64,000 bases of DNA from Doris montereyensis (taxonomy: Eukaryota > Mollusca > Gastropoda > Nudibranchia > Dorididae), in NCBI GenBank assembly GCA_037039925.1, contig JAXRKP010000015.1, positions 15,001 through 79,000 on the forward strand, given 5' to 3'. The position numbers and the translations under genes were made by a program. Under the pieces are notes generated by a model. It was not told where the DNA came from and ran no database searches. It saw only the letters and a list, made by a program, of their open reading frames with translations. Below are positions 13,601-25,539 of the stretch, in pieces (position 1 is the stretch's first letter; the number at the start of each line of letters is the position of its first letter).

Positions 13601-15609
13601 AGCCAAGCTTCTGTTTGGTTCATGTAGAGGTGTCGGCATGGTTGCAACATGGTGTTCACGTTGGTGGATTTGTGACATATTGCTCATTTTGACTGATTCA
13701 GGATTAGGGACAATCTGGTTCATAAGCTGTATGGAAGCTGTTTGGGATGGCATCACTCTAGGTTCAAAGGTCAGGACAGGGTTAAGTGGGTGTGGTAACT
13801 GGTGAGGAGAAGACAGTATGGCGCTTTGAGGGTTTGATGAGCCAGGTACGGCAACAGCCATCGCTGAGACAAGTGGTGGGGCGGGGGTGGTAAAGATAGA
13901 ACGTTGATTCCGCTAGCAATATTTTGTGGTGGAAACTGCCAGTTTTGACTTCCATTTATAAAGGTAGCCACATTGGTTGGGTTCAAGGTCTGAAAAAGTT
14001 TGTCTGTGAAGGTGGTGGTAACGTTTGGGGTCGATCACCAACAAATCGCTGCGGGGGAAGGAAGAAGAAAATTGGCAGGCACATTTTGCTCGTTACATAG
14101 GATAATGGATGATGGTAGGGTGAAGTCAAAACAGAAGCAGATTGAGGAACCGAGTTGGTCGCCCAAGGTTGCTGGCCAGCTTTCAATGAGATCATGTTAC
14201 TACTGGCAGGCACAACAGAGGGCATTGACAAATCAACTGAAAAAATAGGAGGGGCTGAGCAACGCCAACGTGCATTCCTTTCGAATAAGAACCAACACTT
14301 AGGGATAAATTTTCACGTGAAATGTTTCTATCACTAGAAGTCATGACTAAGTCTGTTTTTCTTTTTTTATTGTTCTGCTTTTCATTTCCACTAGAGCATC
14401 CTTCTACAATTCTAGGTGGGACCCCGTCTTTAAAACCAGTTTCTTTTCTGGGCAACTTGTCTTCACTGATGGAGGATGACACCTCATCTCCCTTGGAACA
14501 AGCGACATCGCTCACACGCTCATTCAAGAAAGTTCCATTGACAAGTTTCTTTTCGTCTATGCTCTTTGTACTTTCATTACTATCAGTTTTGCTCCTTGTC
14601 TCAGATTCTCCAATATTAGCAGTGACCTCATCAGACGTCAAGGAAGATTTGAGGTGACTAAGAGGATCCCTTTCTACGAGGTCATCATACTCTTCCCATT
14701 CAATGTAATTCACTCTCGTCTTTCTGCGTCTCATCCGTCTTTCCGTACTGCTGTCCGCAAAGCTTTAACGGACGATGATGACACAACAGACCACGTCTCT
14801 TTGTCAGGGTAAGTAGACATGGATGTGGGAGCTTTACAAGTCTTGACCAAAGTTGTTAAGATAGGCATATGAGGACGATCAGGCGCTGATGTGGATGACA
14901 CTGATGACTCGAGGTCATCAGACGACTGTTTCCGCTCTTGCTTATTCCTTGGTCTACTCTCTTTAGCAGAGTGACCAGAATCATCTAGAAAGGACAGCTC
15001 CTTCAAGACCCAATCTTCTTCTCTATCGAAGTTAAGTTCTATTGGCGGTACAAAGTCCGTTGAAGCAATTTCACTAATTAAAGCTTCAAGCTTAGATATC
15101 ACATTTAAGTCAGCAGAAGACGTTTCAATAGTGGAAGTCTTGTTGTCATTACCTGCCATTTCATGTATCACAGAAAACAAATTTGTCCTGTCTTTACTAA
15201 ACGACAACGATTTCTTAGCAGATGCTTTCCTCAAACCGCCGTGTCTGTTCACAGGTTTCTTCTGAGGGCTGGAGATTATAACAACTTTGGATTCTTCCTC
15301 ATTGCATGAATCATCCCGATTGTCCAGTTTAATCAGTGACGCCCTTTCTAAGAAAGCCAATCTCCTTCTTTCACGGTATGTTGCCTGCCGCCTGGCGGCC
15401 ATGTCTTCTTTCTTCTGTCTCATCTCTTGTTTTGCGCTGTTGTCGTTGCAAACGGGCTTTGTCAAATTTGTGCTGCCTTTCCGCCGATATCGCGCTCGAT
15501 AACGAGGAAGTTGATTGGCCGCCACTGGACCGAGGAAGCCGTTCTCTGCGTGGATAGTTTTGAAATAACCTCCAGTGGGACTGCACATTTTGCTTTGCAC
15601 CTGGCAGAT
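7678..15609 (-). CDS. Giant coding exon of Ser/Thr-rich SAM-domain protein, with frame breaks
   Basis: One exon of 7.9 kb: acceptor CATCAG at 15610-15615, donor GTGAGT at 7672-7677. The N-terminal part is basic (QNYPRRERLPRSSG, RRQATYRERRRLAFLER) and is followed by acidic and Lys-rich stretches, a Pro/His/Gln-rich middle (about 12750-13000) and a long Ser/Thr-rich half with an uninterrupted 1,126-codon frame (11054-7674). That frame ends with acidic DDDPILIVSDEDDEIVIYND and the start of a SAM domain, GSWSKEQVSMWLKKNKLDK. Pairs related to GQFTIVISNQNPSI occur as internal repeats. About ten frame changes are needed, for example near 15430, 14735, 14200, 13980, 13830, 13550, 13270, 13110, 12120, 11350 and 11060. 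At least one is a homopolymer (AAAGGG near 11065 needs one more G). The amino-acid style continues across each break, so I read this as one protein with sequencing indels rather than many genes. I do not recognise the family; a scaffold or nuclear regulator is only a guess. Confidence 0.8.
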
Positions 15610-16599
15610 CTGATGGGGTATGAAAAAACAAACAAAAATGTGGATGAGATTCACAATCATGAGCAAGCTAATGTTAGCCTTAGAACACAAATAATGATGT
15701 AACTGGCAACATAAGGGGATAAAAGACTCACAGCACCTGATATCGTGTTGAGACCTTTTCAATTTGGCAACAAATCCAATTCCTCTTCCATCCTCAACTA
15801 CCTCTTCGTTTCACTTTACTGTCTTTATTGTTTTTTCCCCATCTTTTTCTTCTTCTCTGCCTTCACCCCTTGACGTATCAACTATCCTATTTTCCATGAT
15901 TTATATTGCCTAAACACAACTGATGTCAACTCCAACATTTTTTATCTGTTCTAAGGCGTTGACTTTTTAAGCAAGATATAATGTATCTGTATATATATTA
16001 TTATGAAAATGCACTATAGCCTTAGTACCTAATATTATGACTATTGATGCCCATGATCATATTCTTGTGAGCAAATATGTGTGTGTGTGTGGGGGGGTGC
16101 TATATATAAGCATGACAATAATTTAGAACTCAAATTATACTTTATGTCTATAATCAATCAACCCATCAAACGGTGAATCCCATAAAAATCCCAGATGATG
16201 AAATTAACACTCTTTTTTCTTAAACTGCTTTCAACACTTTTTACGTCAACGTAACAATTTTTTTGTATATAACAAGGCAGATTAAAATGAAGATTTTTCT
16301 TTTAAATGCTCCCAGCATAGGATGTGCTCTCAAGCAGTCTGACAAGGACAAAAATTGGAATGACTCCATAGTCGAGCACACACAAAGGGAGATATTAAAA
16401 AGAGTTATACTTTATAGTCTGAAGGGGTGAAATAAAAAGTTGGAGCTTGGTTTTTCTGGGGGATTTATATAAAAAAGGAAGAAGGTAAGATGTCTTTGAG
16501 AGATTGCTTTTAATTGCAGCAGATTTTCATGACTGAATGCCATTTTTGGGGTCAAGGTGACACGGTGTGAGACTGAGACAGCTTGTTTAATTATTCCTT

Positions 16600-16735
16600 T
16601 AATTGAAATTTACCCCATCCACCATTGTGGTGATTTCAGAGTGACTTAAGAAGAAATAAGAAGACAAAGAGAAGTGAAAGAGAAAAGAGAGAAGCAGAAC
16701 CTACCAGCAGAACCCGCCAACCACCCACACCTGAG
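16600..16735 (+). repeat. Family-3 dispersed repeat
   Basis: It contains AATTTACCCCATCCACCATTG, GTGATTTCAGAGTGA, the GAAATAAGAAGACAAAGAGAAG purine run and CCTACCAGCAGAACCCGCC. The order is the same as in the copies at 676, 42410 and 43150. Confidence 0.55.
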
Positions 16736-16917
16736 ACAACTAACTGTGCAACATGAGACTGAAACATTGAAACTGACAATATTGAGACGGAGGGAAATTG
16801 GACAATGTGACATCAGACTGACCCCAACAATTCTGTAAGCATTGTTGGCTATTCGAGACGCTGGATGAGACATATGTTCAGTTGGTGGTTATAAAATATA
16901 TGGAGCATTTTTGTAAG

Positions 16918-17115
16918 CCTGCAACTCAGTAAGGTAATCCACGTTGTATACAACTGTAAGTAAGGTAATCCAATTTGTATACAACTGTAAGTAAGGTAAT
17001 CCACGTTGTATACAACTGTAAGTAAGGTAATCCAATTTGTATAGGTAACTGTAAGTAAGGTAATCCAATTTGTATACAACTCAGTAAGGTAATTCGAGTT
17101 GTATACAACTGTATA
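16918..17115. repeat. Tandem repeat, ~32-bp unit, about 6 copies
   Basis: The unit contains AGTAAGGTAATCCA, then TTGTATACAACTGTA. The first units alternate between CCACGTTG and CCAATTTG at the same place, so the array probably duplicated partly as ~64-bp dimers. The core GTATAC is palindromic. Confidence 0.85.
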
Positions 17116-17674
17116 GATGCTGTGTAATAAATTAAATGCAAAAATCATTTCTAAGTAAAACAGAAAGTTAGTATGATATTACTTTGCAAGAACATGAACC
17201 TGAACGCCCCCCCCCCCCCCCCCAAAAAAAAAAGATACAACAAAAACCTTGTGAGCTTTGTGTCTTGCTTCCCTTGCATGCCTGCTGTCCTTTGTACATG
17301 TCATGTCTAACTAAAGTAATAAGTTTGTAAAAATGTTGTATGGATAATGTGACAGAATGAAAATACAAGCCTAGAAAACACCCAGATGCCTGATGTGTAA
17401 AGGCAAGCAAAAGACATTAGATCTAGTTATGAAACATAAAACATGGTAAATTTATCACCATCCCTGAAAGCTCCCGAAAGCTGATATACGCATTATACCG
17501 TAAACCCTTAACCTTCCCTCCCCATGCCATTCACCAAAAAAAACAAATACCAGACAAAAAAAAACTCCTGTATTTTCCAAGTCTAATTCTTAAAAGTTTA
17601 GATGCGTCACTTCCCCCTTTTAATATAATTTCAAAAGTTTTGATAAGATAACATTTATTGACAAAACAACTTAC

Positions 17675-17900
17675 CAGTGTAGTCAGAACGGCCACAGACA
17701 GGATTTTCAGCTAGAAATGTCAACAGTTCTTCACTGAATTTAATATCCTCAATACCACTGCAATCCTGGCCATTGATTTCATCACTGCTTTCGGTCGTTT
17801 CATCATTTTCAATGACCGATATGGCCACGCTTTTACCGGATACCACCTTCCTCATCTTTTTCTTGTATGTACCAAGACAGCTCTGCAAACGTCCATTATC
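17675..17900 (-). CDS. Upstream coding exon of the large SAM-domain protein
   Basis: On the minus strand CTCTAG precedes 17900 as acceptor and GTAAGT follows 17675 as donor. The exon of 226 bases is open in one frame: DNGRLQSCLGTYKKKMRKVV, then SGKSVAISVIENDETTESS, an acidic stretch and EELLTFLAENPVCGRSDYT. It ends in phase 1. Joining it to the acceptor at 15609 gives D-LPGAKQNVQSHWRLFQNY without a stop, which is why I place it in the same gene. The mix of a basic patch and an acidic, Ser-rich stretch suits the rest of the protein. No named domain is recognised. The first exon and promoter must lie further upstream (above 17.9 kb) and were not found. Confidence 0.65.
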
Positions 17901-18099
17901 CTAGAGACGAAGACAAGGGCAAGCCATTAAATCCCATACACATTGACATCTCTGGGTTCTTCTGTAAAAATTGTAATTACAGCAAAACTGGGTATTTAAG
18001 TGCAGGTGAAAAGAGGTTTTTTAAGGACCTTTTTTCTTTTTATTCATTTCAGAAAACTACTTCATTGAGTCTCTCAGCATGTATATTCTCATCAGAACT

Positions 18100-18440
18100 G
18101 TAGCAATATAATATAATCTATCCAATCCTCTGATCTCTTTGTTTGCAAGTATTTCTTCCAGGCATCCTTCTTTTTGACATTCTCATTCCACCATGCTGTT
18201 CTTTTCCTTTCTTCTTTACTTTGTTTCCTACCACAGTACAACTGAAGAGTTTCTTTACACATCTGCCGTTTTTCTTCTATTGTGCTATCATTCAGATCCA
18301 TCTGCCTTTCACAGATAAATTTTGTTTATCCTAGATTGGTATATCTGTTTTACTATTGGTTTTTTAAGTTCCTCTATTTTGAGTTTAGAAGCTTTCTTCT
18401 CTTTCCTTTTCTGTTTGTTTTCTTCAGTCAGTAATCTCAT
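18100..18440 (-). mobile_element. LINE fragment, copy B (linker region)
   Basis: On the minus strand it reads MDLNDSTIEEKRQMCKETL, then RKRTAWWNENV and DAWKKYLQTKRSEDWIDY, matching the linker between endonuclease and RT of copy A (5560-5780) and of the copy at 57740. It has small deletions and no RT part. Confidence 0.8.
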
Positions 18441-18499
18441 TTTGGCAGGTTTGACAAAAATGGGACCCAATGATATTGATAACTCTTTAATTAATCTTT

Positions 18500-19603
<1,104 letters not shown>

Positions 19604-19749
19604 GCGGGTGATGATGGGACTAGGGATGGCACGTACGGGAAAAAAAGCCCATTGTGACAAAAGCGTTCTTTGCGGTTAGGGTTTTGTTGCAGGTGCCTTT
19701 TCTCCCTCCCCCGCCACCTCCCTCCCTCCCTCTTTCTTTCTCCCTTGCC

Positions 19750-19893
<144 letters not shown>

Positions 19894-20104
19894 TGGCAAA
19901 TATCAACCTGTACGTATCACATCCTCACTCGTTATATAAGTCGTGATGGTTACCGTACCGGTTCTAGCAGAATGGCACACATGATAAACCTGTAACACAT
20001 AATGAGGATAGTATAAAGGTATACAATCACAGAATTTGACAAAAAACGGGACAAAAAAGCATCGGTTTTCATCCATCAACACGATCCTGAACACGCAAGT
20101 CATC

Positions 20105-20412
20105 TGATCAACGGTAAAGCACCGTCAGAGACTCCATGCCCGAGGCGTCGGAAAACAAAACACAGACTTCACATCTTATTGAGAACTAGGAAAAAGTCAG
20201 TGAACTCTTCAAATCAGATGCCCAAGCGTTGCGCCACAAACTAAACGCCAAGGAAACCTCGGTCGACGGACCCGTGCAATGCCGCATAACATTGTGTCAT
20301 TGGCATTGGACTTTTAAAAGCTAATTTACTCGCCTCACAGTCCTTATAACACTTGTAAGAAATATAACATGTAAATTTTGACAAAAGAGGGACCATTTTG
20401 TGAAACCTGCCT
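20105..20412 (+). mobile_element. 3' end fragment of a Penelope-like element
   Basis: From about 20250 the words GAAACCTCGG, GACGGACCCGTGCA, TTTTAAAAGCTAATTTACT, GTAAGAAATATAACATG and CCATTTTGTGAAACCTGCCT occur in the same order as at 62010-62285, the end of the Penelope-like element there. Part of the intervening sequence is deleted. A LINE fragment starts directly after it. Confidence 0.75.
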
Positions 20413-21815
20413 TATGTGAATAAAAGAACTATCGCCAAAGAGGAAGTGAGGAAAGCAAAACAGGAATAATGGGAAGAGTTTGGACAAAGACTTCAAGAAA
20501 GCTATCAAGGACATCAAAAGCTGTTCTGGGTGGCAATGAAGAGCATGAGAAAGACCAAAGCATGCCCAATACGACAAATTACGAATGCCAAAGGAGAAAA
20601 AAAATTAAAGAAGACAGCCAAATCATGGAAACGTGAAGAAAGTATTTTCAACAATTACATAATCCCTCCAGAACATATGAAACAAGGAGTAAAGATCAAT
20701 TAGTAAGAGTAACAAGTAATCCAGAGGAGACAGCTGAAGATGTAGATATATCAATGGATGAAATTCAAACAGCTATAAAAAAAAAGTGAAATTAGGAAAA
20801 GCTTCAGGAGCACATGAAGTTTATCCAGAAATGATTAAAAACCAACTGAGAGTAGCTGGAAATATATATCTGCAGAATTTGATGTAGATATAGGAGTAAG
20901 ACAGGGTTGCATCCTAAGGCCTCTTTTGTTTACTTTTATGACATTTATGGATTCAGAAAATTGAATGTAAGTATGTGGAAGCTCAAACCAGTAAATGTCA
21001 ATGCTCTCATTTGCCGATTATTTAGTTTTGTTTGAAAAGTCAGAAAGTGATCTTCAGTCGAATGTCAACATTATAAAAAATGAACTAAATAAAAGAGGAT
21101 TGAGAGAAAATGCAAAGAAAACCAAAACAATGCTAGGGAAGCCGAAACACAAAATCTTAAATTGGGCAGGGAGAATTTAGAACAAGTTCAAAGCTATAAT
21201 CACCTAGAGGGAAAACTAAGAGAAGAAATCAGCCAGAGAATCCAAAAGGTAAGTGCAATATATATTAGAAACATCTAGAAAAGGCATTTGTAGGTAAACA
21301 AGAATTATCAACAAAAATCAAAATAGCAGTATACAACACAGTTTATTGTCCTACTCTCCTCTATGGCAGCGAAACCTGGACCTTAGACAGTAGAGAATAC
21401 AGTAGAGTACAGGCAGCTGAAATGAAATACCTCTAAGAAGAGTAGTAGGAAAACTGAAAGAGACAAAATCAGAAACACAACAATAAGAGATTAAACGAAA
21501 GCAGATGGCATAAAAATTAAGATAGAAATAAATCAATTGAGATGGTTTGGGCATGTAAACAGAATGAATGACAATAGAATAGTAGAATAGCTAAATCAGT
21601 ACAGTGCTAAAGCCCAAGGTAAAAGATCAAAAGGCAGATTTTGGAGAAAGTAGGAAGACGATAATAAAGAGGCATTAAAATATTTAAAGCATAGAAATTT
21701 AACATTTTTGGAAGGAAACAGTAAATGCCAGGACATGGCATCCTGGAGAAAAGATCATATCGGGCATCTGAACCCATACACCGAAAGGTAGAATGGGAAC
21801 TGATAAAGAAAGAAA
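20413..21815 (+). mobile_element. LINE copy C, internally deleted
   Basis: The same family as the element at 5109. It begins in the linker (GTGAATAAAAGAACTATCGCC), reaches the RT start at 20810 and then jumps at about 20855 from the KNQ region to VAGNISAEFDVD, losing several hundred bases of RT. The catalytic box reads SFADYLVLF rather than SFADDLVLF at about 21010. The C-terminal region (SETWTLDSREYSRVQAAEMK, RWFGHVNRMNDNR) is present with frameshifts. It ends with the family's 3' words AACCCATACACCG and GGGAACTGATAAAGAAAG. Confidence 0.9.
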
Positions 21816-21908
21816 GGAAGAAAATGTTCTTGGCCTTGACTTGTCTTTTTCCTCCTAGGCAACCTAGGTCTCTCCATTATTAACTTATTAGTGTTTTTAA
21901 CACTAAAA

Positions 21909-22088
21909 ATGCGGCTAGCTGGCTCCCACGTGCTAGTTGGCTTGCTGACAGTCATCGGCGCGGCACGAAGCTGGCCACAAAGTTTACCGAGTTCACGGGA
22001 TAGTGTGACTTTTGACCAGGCCATCACCAATCTATTAAATTCAGTCGCATGGCGATCATCTGGTCTCACTCAAGCCAAGCCAAACTAG
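21909..22088 (+). CDS. Small open frame with signal-peptide-like start (speculative)
   Basis: A 59-codon frame begins MRLAGSHVLVGLLTVIGAAR and continues SWPQSLPSSRDSVTFDQAIT to a stop. The first 20 residues have the n-, h- and c-region layout of a secretion signal. An in-frame ATG 18 bases upstream gives a longer version. The opposite strand is also open over 100 codons here (21755-22069). There is no splice or homology support, so either, both or neither may be real. Confidence 0.15.
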   Translation: MRLAGSHVLVGLLTVIGAARSWPQSLPSSRDSVTFDQAITNLLNSVAWRSSGLTQAKPN

Positions 22089-22099
22089 GATGATTCCAT

Positions 22100-24760
22100 T
22101 CTTTTCAATTTAGTGGGAGACAACAAGACCAATTACACATATTTGTGCAAACACACATTCTTATTATCAGCTCAATCCAACTCTCGAAACAGACCAGCTC
22201 ACATTTACACCCTTCTAGCGATGGACTTGTCCTAGTAGGATCACTCCATTTTACAATAGGGGTGACCAATTTTATTTAATAAATGAAAATTATATAAATA
22301 ATCAAACCTCTTGATGCATAGTACAGCTGTTAGCATCGTTATACTACCAGTTGTCCAGGGCAAAGACAATGATGAACACACCCCTCCTAAAATAGACTCA
22401 ACCGAATGCCTTTTAGATGTAAGCTTATGAGCTTGAACGCATCTTTTTTCATGTTACTGTTATATGTGATGGTTAACTAATCAGAAAGTATTATTAATTA
22501 CAAGAGGATGAGCGTAAGACAGTAAGAGGGTAGCAAGAAGGAGGAATATTCAGGCCTCTCTTGACTCTTGATTCGTCCATTCCTTCCCGGCAAATGCCGG
22601 GCATCACACTAAGACTACTAGGAGGTTTCTAGCAGGAAAACGAAAAATCCCGGGCAAAGCGCTGGACTAAGTGCAGACTGGAACAAGCTGGCATTTATGT
22701 GTCATAATCAAATCTTACCAGGGTTACGCCTTTGCCTTTACGGGGCATGTTCTCTATTCTAATAATAATATTCTTCTTGATCACCTAATTACGATCTAGA
22801 TTACCGCTGATTACTCCTACATAAAGATCTACACAAATGAAGTAGATTCTAGCTCTAGATATCTATAAATTATAAACATGATATTCCGTTCACTTAAATT
22901 TTAAGACTTACGGCAGTACACACTGTGAACTCAGTCACACACATCACACATCAAAGGTTGAAGACTAGATCTAGATCTATTTTCCTGGTTAAATCTAGAC
23001 TTGATCTAGAGCTAGATCTAATATTATTTACATTAATCCATTTGTTAAGAAAATACGAGTAATCATTTGATATAGACCTAAATATCTTGAAATGAGATGC
23101 GATGACTGAAGAGGAGTGGGTAATCACCACAATGTTTTGATTTGTCGTTCTGTAACTCCACTTCCGGTACAGGTACTTCCTCTGTACGTAGATCTAGCAG
23201 CAAACCGTGAAGTAGACCTGATACTGCTTTTTACGCATTTGTTCTGTCTTTATTAGTGGAGTTATCACTTATTATCATATTTCGACGTGGGTGCTCTTCA
23301 TTTCAAGACGTGTATGGTTTTGATATGGCTTTGATGTAAAAAAAAAAAAAAAGATTGTACGATAACGACCTAGATCTAGATCTAGACTAGATCTAGATCT
23401 CTACTGGATTATTGCCCCTCTCTTTTAAAAGACATGGAGTAGCTGCTTTAAAAGTCTAAACTGGAAATAAATCCCGACCCACATACCCCCCCCCAACAAA
23501 AAAACCCGCAAATCAAAGTTAAACTTTGACCCCATGCAACTAGATATGGTTCGATATCATAAGTATATATCTGCAAACATGAAACTGGTTCGTGTTGTTG
23601 TAGTTCAGCAGGTGAACAAGTGATTTACTACAGCAAGACCACACCGTATGCATATCGACAGTATCGTGCTTGAAAAAATTAAAAGTAAGACAAGTACCTT
23701 AAGATCGTGCTTTAAAAAAAGGTTATTTCAATCAAATTACAATGCACGACAAGCACAACTAGAAAAACAGACACGACGAGTTCTCAATAATTTGAAAAAA
23801 GTAATAAAATCAAGAAACCATGAAATTAGTAATTAACGGCTGCTTGGTTGTAAGAAATGATTTGGTATTTGATTTGTGTTTTGTATCTTCAAAAAATAAA
23901 ATTTTGAAGCTTCAAATATTAAGGGGGGGGGGGATGGGGGGAGCGCACACTGAAGTGGGTTGGAGTTTTTTTGGCTATTGATTTTGAATTTTTGCTTTTA
24001 GTATATATGGGTAACTGTCAAAATATAGACATCCAATATCATTAAAAAGTTTGTAGCGTCCTTGGTTGCCATGGAAACGGCCGCCATCTTGAATTTGACC
24101 CAATTTTCAAAATCTTTCTCCTCACTTAGTTATGAATAAATTCACTCAAAACCTCTGCAGATCGTTTTTTCCCTTTCAATATCTAAAGAGTGGTGTCGGG
24201 TTTTTTTTTTATAGATATTTTGGATAGGTAGTTTTTTACAAGAATTTTGGAGAAAAAAAAGTATATATCGTGTACATAAAGATCTACAAAAATAGCATTT
24301 TTATTACAACAAAAATATTTTCTCAAACTGTTTACAAGATTTATTATTTTTTTTTAAACGACATCATTCTATTAACATTGACAAGAGGAACATGTGTGTC
24401 AAATATAATACTAATACGAATCGATCTGTAAATTTCGGAGGAGATAGAATACTTGTTTGAAAAAAATACATTTCAAGAAGAATGCAAGTAAAGAAATTAA
24501 AAGAAAATAACTTAAAGCAAACGCTTCAGACGGGTTGTCCTTTTCGTAGCAGACCCTTACTCTTTCGACAGTCTCTGCATTGTTACTCATGTAAAGAGGA
24601 TCGTAAATCTAGGTTAAGATGTGCACCGTTCAGGAAAACAGATGTCAAAATGACCAGTTGTTTTTTTCCCTCTATTCCTATACTTGTATCGTGTGCTTAC
24701 ATACACATCTGATAAAAAGGAATAAAACTGCAATAGGCCGATAACTAGTGAAATGAATAT
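22100..24760. other. No gene recognised; AGATCT-rich sequence
   Basis: AT-rich DNA with many palindromic CTAGATCTAGATCT-type words (for example 22965-23010 and 23368-23400), poly-C/G runs and a Penelope pLTR fragment at 23240-23290. A 62-codon basic open frame at 23648-23836 is unsupported. Confidence 0.3.
23240..23290 (+). mobile_element. Fragment of Penelope pLTR
   Basis: The words TTGTTCTGTCTTTATTAGTGG, AGTTATCACTTATTATCATA and TTTCG correspond to the end of the pLTRs at 40896-41430 and 60060-60235. The ribozyme part is not preserved here. Confidence 0.6.
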
Positions 24761-24764
<4 letters not shown>

Positions 24765-24853
<89 letters not shown>

Positions 24854-24882
24854 GTGCGTTAAAAACAATATATATATATATA
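24765..24882. repeat. (AT)n microsatellite
   Basis: About 85 bases of perfect TA/AT, then TATTATGTGCGTTAAAAACAA, then a second short TA run. The same 21-base word follows the (AT)n array at 25403-25506. Confidence 0.95.
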
Positions 24883-25401
24883 GGTATATGAAAGGACTAG
24901 GACTAAAAAAAGAAAACGGGACAAAACAGAGAATTTTTCGGGCCCCACCCTTCTCCAACAACAGAGAAAAACATTGAAACAATAACTAGAAGACAACACA
25001 CCTAGATTCTAGTTCTAGTTATTGTTTTGCTGCACAGTATCACGAGCCGTTCCTCCCATTGTAATTCATTGCCTATAGTTACTCTCAAATAGTTTGCACT
25101 AATCTTTATTTGGAGTTTCTTTGTTATATCCAAAGAGTATTATGTAACAGTTTGAATTTAATTAATTTTACATTTTACGTCTTTTTTAGTACCTGGTAGT
25201 TATCTGAATGGAACGCCATTTTTCACTTTCTTTTGCATTCTTGTACCGGTAGTGTCTTTAGGTAATTTTCTGATATTTAGCAATCATCCCATGGTATTCT
25301 ATGCCATTGATACAATAGACTATCTTCAGCAAAAAGTCTTAATTTGGTACATGGTGAGAGGTTTTGGCCTAGGCCATGCCTGAGATTTTTGTCAATATCA
25401 T

Positions 25402-25402
<1 letters not shown>

Positions 25403-25497
<95 letters not shown>

Positions 25498-25520
25498 TAT
25501 ATATAATATTGTAATATATT
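25403..25520. repeat. (AT)n microsatellite
   Basis: About 100 bases of TA/AT with a few TAGATA and TAAATA interruptions. It is followed by the word ATTATGTGCGTTAAAAACAA shared with the array at 24765. Confidence 0.95.
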
Positions 25521-25539
25521 CATATATTATGTGCGTTAA

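Larger units (their letters stand above)
15610..17674 (-). other. Intron of the SAM-protein gene
   Basis: It separates the exon ending in phase 1 at 17675 from the giant exon beginning at 15609. It holds a family-3 repeat (16600-16735), a 32-bp tandem repeat (16918-17115) and a poly-C/poly-A run at 17205-17233. I see no further coding exon in it. Confidence 0.6.
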
